Shown here: piece by piece, positions 9,962 to 24,529 of the stretch
How the letters are laid out: every line of letters begins with the position of its first letter
Position numbering within the stretch: position 1 is the stretch's first letter
Origin: Pseudomonas citronellolis
Lineage (GTDB): Bacteria; Pseudomonadota; Gammaproteobacteria; Pseudomonadales; Pseudomonadaceae
Length of the DNA: 40,635 nt
Direction of reading: 5' to 3'
Assembly: GCF_029335315.1 (NCBI RefSeq)
Contig: NZ_JARJLT010000216.1
Location: 1-40,635 of the forward strand
The notes under the pieces: generated by a model
What the model was told of the DNA's origin: nothing
Database searches by the model: none
Seen by the model: the letters and a program-made list of their open reading frames with translations, nothing else
Made by a program: the position numbers and the translations under genes

Positions 9962-10912
9962 CTAGGCCCCGGCCTTCGGCCAGAACGCGCGGATACCCGC
10001 CACGCCCTGGGCGCCGGCCTGCCAGGCGCGTTCCACGTCCTGCGGGCCCAGCCCGCCAAGCAGGAACACCGGCTGGTTGAAGCCTTCGATCAATCGCTGC
10101 GCCGCTTCCCAGCCCAGCGCCGGCTCGCCCGGATGGCTCTCGGTGGGCTGCACCGGCGACAGGGTGACGAAGTCCACGCCCATGGCGCTGGCCAAGGCCA
10201 GCTCCTCGGCGCCGTGGCAGGAGGCCGCGAGCAGCCGCTCCTGCGGGAACGGCCGGCCCTTTTCCGCGTACTTGCGCAGCTGCTCGGCGGTCAGGTGCCA
10301 GCCGGCCGACGGGAAGTCGCCCAACCACTCCAGCGGCCCCTTGAGCATCAGCTGCGCCTTGCCGGCGCACAGGCCCACGGCGTCGACCGCCATGTCGCGG
10401 TACTCCGGGCTGTACATGTTCGGCGCGCGCAGCTGGATCAGCCGCACACCGCCCGCCACGGCGGCGCGGATGCCCTGCAGGGTTTCCTGCGGGTCGAGGC
10501 CGTCGGGCGTGATCAGGTAGCGCTCGGGCAACCGCGCGGCGTGCACGATCGGTCGGTTGGCGGCGGGAAACTCATAGTCCGCCAGCTCCCGTGGGGCGAC
10601 CCAGGCCAGTGGCTGGCCCTCGGCGCCATGGGGTTCACCGGCGAACGCCGAGACCTCCCAGACGTCCAGCAGCACCTGCTTGTCCGGGTAGTCATGGGCC
10701 ACGCGGATCAGCGGCCGGGCACGCTCGACGCGGATGCCCAGCTCCTCCTGCAACTCGCGGCCCAGCGCGGCCTCGACCGGCTCGCCGTCCTCCACCTTGC
10801 CACCGGGGAACTCCCAGAGCCCGCCCTGGTGCTTGTCATCCGGCCGCCGGGCGATCAGCACGCGGCCATCGGCCCCTCGGATCACGGCAGCGGCGACATG
10901 TACTCGTTTCAC
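9962..10912 (-). CDS. Nudix (MutT-like) hydrolase fused to a ThiE/TenI-like domain
   Basis: The 316-residue protein has an N-terminal nudix domain (about residues 1-130) with the full nudix box G38-x5-E-x7-R52-E-x2-E-E-x-G59 in FPGGKVEDGEPVEAALGREL and the following QEELGI. MutT-type enzymes hydrolyse 8-oxo-dGTP. The second half (about 135-316) is a TIM-barrel domain related to thiamine-phosphate synthase/TenI: it keeps HLTAEQL (like HLGQEDL), LSPVQPTESHPG and GGLGPQDVERAWQAGAQGVA, but the IND-R segment of ThiE reads MLKGPLEW, so thiamine synthesis is doubtful. The start is GTG at 10912 with GAGGAGTT upstream. It lies 29 bp after the GST gene on the same strand. This fusion is common in Pseudomonas. 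Confidence 0.88.
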   Translation of the reverse strand: MKRVHVAAAVIRGADGRVLIARRPDDKHQGGLWEFPGGKVEDGEPVEAALGRELQEELGIRVERARPLIRVAHDYPDKQVLLDVWEVSAFAGEPHGAEGQPLAWVAPRELADYEFPAANRPIVHAARLPERYLITPDGLDPQETLQGIRAAVAGGVRLIQLRAPNMYSPEYRDMAVDAVGLCAGKAQLMLKGPLEWLGDFPSAGWHLTAEQLRKYAEKGRPFPQERLLAASCHGAEELALASAMGVDFVTLSPVQPTESHPGEPALGWEAAQRLIEGFNQPVFLLGGLGPQDVERAWQAGAQGVAGIRAFWPKAGA

Positions 10913-10941
10913 GGTCTAACTCCTCGTTACAGGGCCGGCGC

Positions 10942-11571
10942 TCACTGGCGCTCGGCCAGGGCGGCATTGAGCCAGGGCTGGAAGGCCGCCCACTGGTAGA
11001 TGGTGTCCACGTAGGCCTTGGCCAGCGGCGGCAGCTCCACGGCGTAGCTGCGCAGGCGGGTGGCCACCGGGGCGTAGAAGGCATCAGCGATGCTGGCGTG
11101 GCCGAACAGGAAGGGCCCGTCCTGGCCGAAGCGTTCACGGCACATCGTCCAGAGCTCGATGACCCGGGCGATATCGTTTTCCACCTCGGCCGGCACCTTG
11201 GCCAGCGCCTTGTGGCGCTGCAGGTCCATCGGCATGTGCGAGCGCAGCGCCATGAAGCCGCTGTGCATCTCGGCGCATACCGAACGGGCCAGGGCCCGCG
11301 CCGCCTCGCCGCGCGGCCACAGGTGCGCCTCGGGGAAGCGCTCGGCCAGGTACTCGGCGATCGCCAGGGAGTCCCAGATCGGCCCGTCCTCGCACTTGAG
11401 CAACGGCACCTTGCCGGTGGGCGAGTGCTCGCGGATGCGCCGCGCGGTGTCGACGCCGCCGAGGGGAATCAACACCTCATCGTACGCCGCGCCGGTCAGC
11501 TGCATCGCCAGCCAGGCGCGCAGCGACCAGGACGAAAGGTTCTTGCTGCCAATTACCAGGGTCAGGGACAT
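10942..11571 (-). CDS. Glutathione S-transferase family protein
   Basis: The 209-residue protein has a thioredoxin-like N-terminal domain starting MSLTLVIGSKNLSSWSLRAW, in which the SSWS Ser cluster occupies the usual catalytic position. GKVPLLKCEDGPIWDSLAIAEYLAE (about residues 50-74) contains the cis-Pro loop and the glutathione-binding acidic/Ser pair. The rest (about 85-209) is the helical domain. The substrate is unknown. The ATG at 11571 has GAGGAG about 8-13 nt upstream and gives the family length; a 10-codon extension to 11601 is rejected. The gene lies between argJ and the nudix-ThiE gene on the same strand. Confidence 0.88.
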   Translation of the reverse strand: MSLTLVIGSKNLSSWSLRAWLAMQLTGAAYDEVLIPLGGVDTARRIREHSPTGKVPLLKCEDGPIWDSLAIAEYLAERFPEAHLWPRGEAARALARSVCAEMHSGFMALRSHMPMDLQRHKALAKVPAEVENDIARVIELWTMCRERFGQDGPFLFGHASIADAFYAPVATRLRSYAVELPPLAKAYVDTIYQWAAFQPWLNAALAERQ

Positions 11572-11636
11572 CTCCGCACTCCTCATGGGTTCGCTCGTCA
11601 TCCAGCGACCATAAGAGCAGAGCCGCGCCAGGGCAA

Positions 11637-11672
11637 ATTCCCGATTTTCATCCAGGGATGAAAACCGGGAAT
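11637..11672 (-). terminator. Hairpin downstream of argJ
   Basis: A 17-bp stem with one mismatch (11637-11653 and 11656-11672) starts 8 bp after the argJ stop codon. On the minus strand it ends in GGGAATTTG, a short T-run, so termination may be partial, with read-through to the GST gene possible. Confidence 0.6.
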
Positions 11673-11679
11673 GGCTCGA

Positions 11680-12897
11680 TCAGGTGCGGTATTCCGCGTT
11701 GATCTTGACGTACTCGTGGGACAGGTCGGTGGTCCAGATGGTCTCGCTGCAATCGCCGCGGCCCAGCTCGATACGGATGGTGATTTCCTCCTGGGCCATC
11801 ACCCGCGCGCCCTGGTCCTCGGTGTAGCTGGCGGCGCGGCAGCCGCGGCTGGCGATGCACACTTCGTCGAGGAAGACGTCGATCTTGCTGACATCCAGGT
11901 TGGGCACGCCGGCGTAGCCGACGGCGGCCAGGATGCGGCCCCAGTTCGGATCGGAGGCGAACAGCGCGGTCTTGATCAGCGGCGAGTGAGCCACGGCGTA
12001 GCCGACGTCCAGGCATTCCTGGTGGGTGCCGCCGCCGTTCACCTGCACGGTGACGAACTTGGTGGCGCCTTCGCCGTCGCGGACGATGGCCTGGGCCAGC
12101 TCCATGGACACTTCGATCACCGCCTGCTTCAGGGCGCTGAACAGCGCGCCGCTGGCCTGGGTGATTTCCGGCAGCGCGGCCTGGCCGGTGGCGACCAGGG
12201 TGCAGCTGTCGTTGGTGGAGGTGTCGCCGTCGATGGTGATGCGGTTGAACGACTTGTTCGCCGCGTCGCGCAGCAGGTCCTGCAGCACGCCCTGGGCGAC
12301 CTTGGCGTCGGTGGCGATGTAGCCGAGCATGGTCGCCATGTTCGGCTTGATCATGCCGGCGCCCTTGCTGATGCCGGTGACGGTGACGGTCACGCCATCG
12401 TGGCTGAACTGGCGGCTGGCGCCCTTGGGCAGGGTGTCGGTGGTCATGATACCGGCGGCGGCTTCAGCCCAGTTGTCGGCGCCAAGGGCGGCCAGCGCAG
12501 CCGGCAGCGCGGCTTCGATCTTGGCTACCGGCAGCGGCTCGCCGATCACCCCGGTGGAGTACGGCAGCACCTGGCTCTCGTCGCCCCCGACCAGCTCGGC
12601 CAGCTTGGCGCACACCGCCGAAGCGTTGGCCAGGCCCGGCTCGCCGGTGCCGGCGTTGGCGTTGCCGGTGTTGGTCACCAGGTAGCGCACCGGGCCCAGG
12701 AAGCGCTGTTTGCACAGCAGCACCGGCGCGGCGCAGAAGGCGTTGGTGGTGAACACCCCGGCCACGGTGGAGCCTTCGGCGCAGCGCATCACCACGACGT
12801 CCTTGCGACCGGGGCGCTTGATGCCGGCGGAAGCGATGCCGAGTTCGAAACCGGGCACCGGGTGCAGGGTGGAGATGGGGCCGAGACCGACAGCCAT
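11680..12897 (-). CDS. argJ: Bifunctional ornithine acetyltransferase / N-acetylglutamate synthase
   Basis: The 405-residue protein matches ArgJ over its length. It carries the self-cleavage site [11 protein letters not shown], where the chain is cut before T189 to give alpha and beta subunits with T189 as the N-terminal nucleophile. Other conserved blocks are [12 protein letters not shown] (residues 48-59), NTGNANAGTG (76-85), TGVIGEPLP (115-123) and [10 protein letters not shown]. The enzyme moves the acetyl group from N-acetylornithine to glutamate, recycling it in arginine synthesis. Some ArgJ also use acetyl-CoA, and which form this is cannot be read from the sequence. ATG at 12897 has GAGGAG upstream. 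It sits downstream of secA behind a strong terminator, so it probably has its own promoter in or after the 3' end of secA. Confidence 0.95.
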   Translation of the reverse strand: MAVGLGPISTLHPVPGFELGIASAGIKRPGRKDVVVMRCAEGSTVAGVFTTNAFCAAPVLLCKQRFLGPVRYLVTNTGNANAGTGEPGLANASAVCAKLAELVGGDESQVLPYSTGVIGEPLPVAKIEAALPAALAALGADNWAEAAAGIMTTDTLPKGASRQFSHDGVTVTVTGISKGAGMIKPNMATMLGYIATDAKVAQGVLQDLLRDAANKSFNRITIDGDTSTNDSCTLVATGQAALPEITQASGALFSALKQAVIEVSMELAQAIVRDGEGATKFVTVQVNGGGTHQECLDVGYAVAHSPLIKTALFASDPNWGRILAAVGYAGVPNLDVSKIDVFLDEVCIASRGCRAASYTEDQGARVMAQEEITIRIELGRGDCSETIWTTDLSHEYVKINAEYRT

Positions 12898-12933
12898 GGA
12901 TGTACTCCTCAGGAAAAAGGGTGGATCGAATGA

Positions 12934-12970
12934 GAAAAACGCCGCGAGCGGCAGAGCCGGTCGCGGCGTT
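12934..12970 (-). terminator. Rho-independent terminator of secA
   Basis: On the minus strand AACGCCGCGA (12970-12961) pairs with TCGCGGCGTT (12948-12939) across a 12-nt loop and runs into TTTTTCTCA. It begins 20 bp after the secA stop codon. Confidence 0.88.
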
Positions 12971-12989
12971 GGTAGTCAGGGCAGGTGGA

Positions 12990-15740
<2,751 letters not shown>

Positions 15741-16044
15741 ATCGACTGGGTCATCCGAACTTGGGGAATGGAGGGCTGCCCGACTGGCTGGCCGCGGCTT
15801 GCATCGACGGCAAAGGGGGCATTCTACTCGGAAACGTGAACGAAAGAAGTGCCCAGGTCATGCCGGGGAACTTCGCCGCCGGCACGTTGCCCGGCAGAAA
15901 CTCGGGGAGGACTGGCAGTCCGACTGCTTTATATTGTGTCGTACGGGGAAAGTTCAAGGTTTGCCTGTTGCATCCGTCACGTCCACGCCCGGCGAAAGGG
16001 CGCATCTGCTACCATCGGCCCTCATCTCCCCGGGATTTTCCACC
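15741..16044. other. 304-bp divergent intergenic region between secA and dciA
   Basis: No convincing gene is seen. Frames open across it are not supported by codon pattern or ribosome sites. On the minus strand the best secA promoter is TTCTTT (15848-15843), a 16-bp spacer and TAGAAT (15826-15821), giving a leader of about 75 nt. On the plus strand TGCTACCAT (about 16007-16015) is a possible -10 for dciA. From memory, other Pseudomonas genomes have an M23-type peptidase gene here, and I see no remnant of it. Confidence 0.5.
15821..15848 (-). promoter_or_regulatory. Candidate promoter of secA
   Basis: TAGAAT (minus strand, 15826-15821) is a good -10. The -35 TTCTTT (15848-15843, 16-bp spacer) is weak. 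Confidence 0.35.
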
Positions 16045-16500
16045 ATGGCGTTCCGCCCGCTGCCGGCCCAGGCCACTACCAAGCTGCTGCGCGAAGCCAA
16101 GCCGTTGCAAGGCCTGTTCAACGAGGCCCAGCGCCTGGCCCAGCTGCAGCAACTGCTCGACAGCCAGCTGCAGCCAGCGGCCCGCCCGCATTGCCGGGTC
16201 GCCTCGTGGCGCGGCGGCAGCCTGCTGCTGGTGCTCACCGACGCGCACTGGGCCACCCGCCTGCGCTATCAGCAGAAGCGCCTGCTGCGCCAGCTGCAGA
16301 TGTTCGAGGAATTCGCCGGCCTGCAGCACATCCTGTTCAAGGTCCAGCCGCAGGTCGAACGCCAGGCGCCGAAGCGCACCCACCACCTTTCCCCCGCCGC
16401 CGCCGAGACCCTGCAAGAAGCCGCCGAAGGCATTGCCAACCCGCGACTGCGCGCGGCGCTGGAACGCCTGGCCAGCCGCAGCCGCCAGCAAGACGACTGA
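16045..16500 (+). CDS. dciA: DciA-type replicative helicase loader (DUF721)
   Basis: The 151-residue basic protein starts MAFRPLPAQATTKLLREAK. It has a DUF721 core (about residues 1-105): a helical segment with LQGLFNEAQRLAQLQQLLDSQL, then the KH-like part with HCRVASWRGGSLLLVLTD, ATRLRYQQKRLLRQLQ and ILFKVQPQ. The C-terminal tail (about 110-151) is helical and Arg-rich. DciA helps DnaB helicase onto DNA in bacteria without DnaC, which includes Pseudomonas. The frame is open far upstream, but ATG 16045 gives the normal start of the family. The ribosome site (GGGATTTT) is weak. It is a single-gene unit, convergent with lpxC. Confidence 0.85.
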   Translation: MAFRPLPAQATTKLLREAKPLQGLFNEAQRLAQLQQLLDSQLQPAARPHCRVASWRGGSLLLVLTDAHWATRLRYQQKRLLRQLQMFEEFAGLQHILFKVQPQVERQAPKRTHHLSPAAAETLQEAAEGIANPRLRAALERLASRSRQQDD

Positions 16501-16613
16501 GCCGCACCCTACCGCCGGTCCCTTCTCGCCCTTCACCGGAGCGGGCCGATGAACTCGTGAGAACTTTCCCTTTCCAAACTCCAGCCCAGTTGCCTGCCGC
16601 GTTTCGCACGCAT

Positions 16614-16640
16614 AAAAAAAGGCCACCCGAGGGTGGCCTT
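16614..16640 (-). terminator. Rho-independent terminator of lpxC
   Basis: On the minus strand AAGGCCACCC (16640-16631), a 2-nt apex (a larger loop in practice) and GGGTGGCCTT (16628-16619) are followed by a T-run to 16614. The plus strand has only a short T-run after the stem, so it may also stop dciA transcripts less efficiently. Confidence 0.9.
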
Positions 16641-16672
16641 CAATATGTACAGCTTGAAAGGAGGAGGTTTCC

Positions 16673-17620
<948 letters not shown>

Positions 17621-17636
17621 TCAACAATGGGCGGCG

Positions 17637-17642
17637 ATGATA
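17637..17642 (-). promoter_or_regulatory. Possible -10 box of an lpxC promoter
   Basis: TATCAT on the minus strand, 52 bp before the lpxC start. A convincing -35 is not seen (GTTCAG at 16-bp spacing is poor). It is flanked by the inverted pair GGGCGG/CCGCCC (17629-17654 zone). Confidence 0.3.
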
Positions 17643-17696
17643 GCAGAACCGCCCTTTGCTGAACACCAATCACATTCATACTCCTGATAAATTGCC

Positions 17697-18881
17697 TCAA
17701 TCGGCCTGGCGACGCAGGAATGCCGGGATATCCAGGTAGTCCAGGTCGTCCTGCGGGTTGAGCTTGGCCGCGGTGGCAGCGCCGGCGTGAGCCTGGTTGC
17801 GCATCACGGTCGGACGGTCGAGGTCACGGTAGTTCACCGACTGCTGCTCGCGCTGTACCGGAGCCTGGCTGCTGACCGACTGGGTCTGCACGGTGTTGTC
17901 GACGACCTTGACCGGCTTCTCCAGGCGCGCGCCCAGACCGGTGGCGACCACGGTGACGTGCAGCTCGTCGCGCATGTCCGGATCGATCACGGTGCCCACC
18001 TTGACGGTGGCGTGCTCGGAAGCGAACTGCTCGATGATGTTGCCGACGTCGGAGTACTCGCCCAGGGACAGGTCCGGACCGGCGGTGATGTTCACCAGGA
18101 TGCCGCGCGCGCCCTGCAGGTTGACGTCTTCCAGCAGCGGGTTGCGGATGGCGGCCTCGGTGGCCTCGCGAGCGCGGTTCGGGCCGCTGGCGGCGCCGGT
18201 GCCCATCATGGCCATGCCCATTTCGCTCATCACGGTCTTCACGTCGGCGAAGTCGACGTTGATCATGCCCGGACGCTTGATGATGTCGGAGATGCCACGC
18301 ACGGCGCCGGCCAGCACGTCGTCCGCCTTGGCGAAGGCAGCCAGCAGGCTGGCGTCCTTGCCGAGAATGGTCAGCAGCTTCTCGTTGGGGATGGTGATCA
18401 GCGAGTCGACGCTTTCGGCGAGCGAGCGGATGCCTTCATCGGCGATCTGCATGCGCTTGCGGCCCTCGAACGGGAACGGACGGGTGACCACTGCAACGGT
18501 CAGGATGCCCATTTCTTTCGCCACTTCGGCGATGATCGGCGCAGCACCGGTACCGGTACCGCCACCCATGCCGGTGGTGATGAAGACCATGTCGGCGCCT
18601 TCCAGCACCTCGGCGATGCGCTCGCGGTCCTCGATCGCGGCCTGACGGCCGACTTCGGGGTTGGCGCCAGCGCCCAGGCCCTTGGTCACGCCCGGACCGA
18701 GCTGCAGTACGGTGCGCGCCGCGATGTTCTTCAGCGCCTGGGCGTCGGTGTTGGCGCAGATGAATTCCACGCCATCGACGTTGTTCTTGGCCATGTGGTT
18801 CACGGCGTTGCCGCCGCCACCACCGACACCGATGACTTTGATTACTGCTGTTTGTGGGACGTTATCGACGAGTTCGAACAT
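17697..18881 (-). CDS. ftsZ: Cell division GTPase FtsZ
   Basis: The 394-residue tubulin homologue carries the tubulin signature GMGGGTGTGAAP (residues 104-115), the N-terminal GVGGGGGNAVNHM loop (18-30), and the T7-loop region NVDFADVKTVMSE, which supplies the catalytic Asp to the neighbouring subunit. A variable linker (about 318-375) is followed by the conserved C-terminal peptide LDYLDIPAFLRRQAD, which binds FtsA and ZipA. FtsZ polymerises at midcell to form the Z ring. It starts 55 bp after ftsA with AGGAGAGG as a strong ribosome site. Confidence 0.98.
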   Translation of the reverse strand: MFELVDNVPQTAVIKVIGVGGGGGNAVNHMAKNNVDGVEFICANTDAQALKNIAARTVLQLGPGVTKGLGAGANPEVGRQAAIEDRERIAEVLEGADMVFITTGMGGGTGTGAAPIIAEVAKEMGILTVAVVTRPFPFEGRKRMQIADEGIRSLAESVDSLITIPNEKLLTILGKDASLLAAFAKADDVLAGAVRGISDIIKRPGMINVDFADVKTVMSEMGMAMMGTGAASGPNRAREATEAAIRNPLLEDVNLQGARGILVNITAGPDLSLGEYSDVGNIIEQFASEHATVKVGTVIDPDMRDELHVTVVATGLGARLEKPVKVVDNTVQTQSVSSQAPVQREQQSVNYRDLDRPTVMRNQAHAGAATAAKLNPQDDLDYLDIPAFLRRQAD

Positions 18882-18919
18882 TTTCCCCTCTCCTTCCTTT
18901 CTAGTTGTGTCGCCTACGT

Positions 18920-18936
18920 TTTACCGCGCCGGTAAA
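18920..18936 (-). other. Small hairpin at the ftsA-ftsZ junction
   Basis: TTTACCG and CGGTAAA are perfect 7-bp inverted copies around a 3-nt loop, placed directly after the ftsA stop codon and about 40 bp before ftsZ. No T-run follows. It might be a weak pause, processing or stability element, or chance. Confidence 0.35.
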
Positions 18937-20184
18937 TCAGAAGTTGCCCTGGACCCAGCGTTTCAGCCGTTCCAGCACAGGTGTCTTGGGTTCATCGCTA
19001 AAGCTGCCGCCAGCGGACATGGAGACGCCGTCGGACTGTTTCTGCAGCCCGTACATGAGCAGGCCCACGCCCGTGGAATAGATAGGATTGCGCACGACAT
19101 CGGTCAGTCCCTTGACCCCGTGCGGTACGCCCAGGCGCACCGGCATGTGAAAGATCTCTTCGGCCAGCTCGACAGCGCCTTCCATCTTGGCGGTGCCGCC
19201 GGTCAGGACGATCCCCGCGGGGATCAGATCCTCATAGCCGCTGCGCCGCAGCTCGGCCTGGACCAGGGTGAAGAGCTCGTCGTAACGCGGCTCGACGACC
19301 TCGGCCAGGGCCTGGCGCGACAACTCGCGAGGCGGCCGGTCGCCGACGCTGGGCACCTTGATGGTTTCCCCCGCGCCGGCCAGTTTGGCTAGCGCGCAAG
19401 CATATCGAATCTTGATCTCCTCGGCATACTGGGTCGGGGTGCGCAGGGCCATGGCGATGTCGTTGGTGACCTGATCGCCGGCGATCGGGATCACCGCCGT
19501 ATGGCGGATCGCGCCTTCGGTGAAGATGGCGATGTCGGTGGTGCCGCCGCCGATGTCCACCAGGCACACGCCCAGTTCCTTCTCGTCCTCGGTGATCACC
19601 GAGTAGGCCGAGGCCAGTTGCTCGAGGATGATGTCGTCCACTTCCAGGCCGCAGCGACGCACGCACTTCTCGATGTTCTGCGCGGCGTTCACCGCGCAGG
19701 TCACCACGTGCACCTTGGCTTCCAGGCGTACGCCGGACATGCCCAGGGGTTCGCGGACGCCTTCCTGGTTATCGATCACGTAGTCCTGCGCCAGGGTGTG
19801 CAGCACCCGCTGGTCGGCCGGGATCGCCACCGCCTGGGCGGCGTCGAGCACGCGGTCGATGTCGGCCGGGCTGACCTCACGGTCGCGGATCGCCACGATG
19901 CCGTGGGAATTCAGGCTGCGGATATGGTTGCCGGCGATGCCGACGAACGCCGAGTGGATACGGCACCCGGCCATCTGCTGGGCCTCGTCGATGGCGCGCT
20001 GGATGGACTGCACGGTGGACTCGATGTTCACCACCACGCCCTTCTTCAGGCCGCGCGACGGATGGGTACCGATTCCGACGATCTCCAGCTTGCCGTCGGC
20101 CGCGACCTCTCCCACCAGTGCCACCACCTTGGAGGTACCGATGTCCAGGCCGACCACCATCTTGCCGCTCTGCACGCTTGCCAT
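18937..20184 (-). CDS. ftsA: Cell division protein FtsA (actin-like membrane tether)
   Basis: The 415-residue protein has the actin-family phosphate-1 motif VVGLDIGTSKVVALVG (about residues 10-25), the phosphate-2 motif CLVDIGGGTTDIAIF (about 205-219) and the adenosine motif GIVLTGGTAKMEGAVEL. The C-terminal TPVLERLKRWVQGNF is the amphipathic helix that anchors it to the inner membrane. FtsA ties FtsZ filaments to the membrane and recruits later divisome proteins. It lies 21 bp after ftsQ and 55 bp before ftsZ. Ribosome site GAGGAG is about 14 nt upstream of the start. Confidence 0.98.
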   Translation of the reverse strand: MASVQSGKMVVGLDIGTSKVVALVGEVAADGKLEIVGIGTHPSRGLKKGVVVNIESTVQSIQRAIDEAQQMAGCRIHSAFVGIAGNHIRSLNSHGIVAIRDREVSPADIDRVLDAAQAVAIPADQRVLHTLAQDYVIDNQEGVREPLGMSGVRLEAKVHVVTCAVNAAQNIEKCVRRCGLEVDDIILEQLASAYSVITEDEKELGVCLVDIGGGTTDIAIFTEGAIRHTAVIPIAGDQVTNDIAMALRTPTQYAEEIKIRYACALAKLAGAGETIKVPSVGDRPPRELSRQALAEVVEPRYDELFTLVQAELRRSGYEDLIPAGIVLTGGTAKMEGAVELAEEIFHMPVRLGVPHGVKGLTDVVRNPIYSTGVGLLMYGLQKQSDGVSMSAGGSFSDEPKTPVLERLKRWVQGNF

Positions 20185-20205
20185 GGTTATTGCTGTCTCC
20201 TCAAA

Positions 20206-21069
20206 TCACTGCGCGGGCGTGGCCTGGGCCACGTCCGTCTGCGGCAGCGGGTCGCGCCACGCCACGGACAAGCCGTTGGGGTAGCGCATGTCGATGCGCG
20301 CGATCTTGGCTATCTGTTCTTTCAACGCCTTCTCGTAGATGGTCACGAAACGGCGGATCTGTTCGACCGTGTGGTCGCGGCCCAGGACGATTTCCACGCC
20401 CTGGGCGGTGTTCAGGGTCCAGGCGCCACGCGAGCTCATCTCCAGGCTGGCGATGGTGAAGCCCAGCGGCCGCAGCAATTGGCTGAGGATCTGGTACTGC
20501 TGCATCACCTTCTGCTGGGCGAACTGCGGGCCGGACAGGCGCGGCAGGTGCTCGTAGTGCGACACCTCGTGCGGGGCGAAGGCCTGGCCCTGGTTGTTCA
20601 GCAGCGCCTCGTCGCCCCAGCGGGCCACCGGCAGCTGTTCTTCCAGGTGGATCACCACCTGGTCCGGCCAGACACGGCGGACTTCGGCGTGGGCGATCCA
20701 GGGCATCTGCTCCAGCTCCTGGCGCATGCCGGCCAGGTCGATGGTGAAGAAGCTGGCCGAGACGAACGGCGCGATGCGCTGTTGCACCGCCTGCTGGCTG
20801 ATGTAGCTGAGGTCGCCCTCGACGTTGATCTTGGCGATCGGGCGGTCGGCGTAGGGCAGCACGTACTGCGCCCCCTGGTAGGCGCCGAAGCCCAGCACGG
20901 CCAGCAGCAACGGCCACATCAGGATGCGCAGGAAGCCGAAGCTGGGCCTCGGCAGGCGAGCGCTGATCGGCTCCTTCGCCACCAGGCGGCTGGCGCCGCG
21001 CGGCACCGGCTTGCGCGCAGGCACGCGGCCGATTCCGGGTTGCGAGTGGCGGAGCATCGCGCCGTTCAT
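20206..21069 (-). CDS. ftsQ: Cell division protein FtsQ
   Basis: The 287-residue bitopic protein has a basic cytoplasmic N-terminus (about 1-45), one membrane segment ([18 protein letters not shown], about 53-70), then the periplasmic POTRA domain (about 75-145, [23 protein letters not shown]) and the beta domain that binds FtsB/FtsL (about 150-265). FtsQ links early and late divisome proteins. It starts 4 bp after the ddlB stop with AAGGGGG as ribosome site overlapping the end of ddlB. Confidence 0.96.
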   Translation of the reverse strand: MNGAMLRHSQPGIGRVPARKPVPRGASRLVAKEPISARLPRPSFGFLRILMWPLLLAVLGFGAYQGAQYVLPYADRPIAKINVEGDLSYISQQAVQQRIAPFVSASFFTIDLAGMRQELEQMPWIAHAEVRRVWPDQVVIHLEEQLPVARWGDEALLNNQGQAFAPHEVSHYEHLPRLSGPQFAQQKVMQQYQILSQLLRPLGFTIASLEMSSRGAWTLNTAQGVEIVLGRDHTVEQIRRFVTIYEKALKEQIAKIARIDMRYPNGLSVAWRDPLPQTDVAQATPAQ

Positions 21070-21073
21070 GGTC

Positions 21074-23455
<2,382 letters not shown>

Positions 23456-23463
<8 letters not shown>

Positions 23464-24529
23464 GGGCCACCTCCAGGCAGGCGTCGACCACCGTGCGGGT
23501 AGCCTCGGGCATGGCCAGGCGCCGGGCGCTGGCGGCCATCTGCTTCAGGGATTCGGGATGCATCGATACCTCGGACAGCTGCGCGGCCAGGTCGGCGGCG
23601 CCGGTAGACTTTTGCGGCAGCAGGCGGGCGGCGCCCTCCCGTACCAGGAATTCGGCATTGCGGGTCTGGTGATCGTCGATCGCGTGGGGCAGCGGCACCA
23701 GGAAGGACGGCAGGCCGGCGGCGGTCAGCTCGCTGACGGTCAGGGCGCCGGCGCGGCAGATCACCAGGTCGGCCCAGGCGTAGGCCGCGGCCATGTCGCC
23801 GATGAACGGAGCGACCTCGGCTTCGACACCCGCTTGCGCGTAACGCTCCGCGGTCACCCCGTCATGCTGACGACCGGCCTGGTGGCGGATCGCCGGGCGC
23901 TGCTCGGCGGGAATCAGCGCCAGCGCTTCGGGCAACAGCTTGTTCAGCGGCTCGGCGCCCAGGCTGCCGCCCAGCACCAGCAGGTTGACCTTGCGCCCGC
24001 CCAGCTCGGCGCGGGCGTTTGCGTCGAGGAACAGCTCGGCGCGTACCGGGTTGCCGGTGGTCAGGCGCTTGGCGCTGGCCGGGAAGGTGTCCGGGAAGGC
24101 TTCGCAGACGCGCTTGGCCAGCGGCGCCAGGCCACGGTTGGCGGTGCCGGCGACGGCGTTCTGTTCGTGGATCACCAGCGGCGCGCCGCTCAGCTTCGCC
24201 GCCAGGCCGCCGGGGCCGGTGACATAGCCACCCAGGCCGAGCACGCACACCGGCTTCAGCTGGCGCATCAGGCCCAGGGCCTGGAACAGCGACTTGAGCA
24301 GGTCGAAGGGCGCGCGCAGCAGCGCCTTGCGGCCCTTGCCGCGCAGCCCGCTGACGTTGATCAGGTGCAGCGGCAGGCCGGCCTTGGGCACCAGCTCGTT
24401 CTCGATGCCGCGCGGGGTGCCCAGCCAGTGCACGGCGTAGCCGCGCGCCTGGAACTCGCGGGCGCAGGCCAGCGCCGGGAACACGTGGCCGCCGGTACCG
24501 CCGGCCATGATGAGGACGTTACCTTTCAT
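23456..24529 (-). CDS. murG: UDP-GlcNAc:lipid I N-acetylglucosaminyltransferase MurG
   Basis: The 357-residue glycosyltransferase (GT-B fold) starts with the lipid-facing glycine loop [14 protein letters not shown] (residues 8-21), followed by [16 protein letters not shown] and [13 protein letters not shown]. The C-terminal UDP-GlcNAc site is [19 protein letters not shown] with [17 protein letters not shown]. It turns lipid I into lipid II on the inner face of the inner membrane. The ATG at 24529 is chosen because it gives the family start MKGNVLIM; the frame is open upstream into ftsW. It overlaps the ftsW end by 11 bp. Confidence 0.97.
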
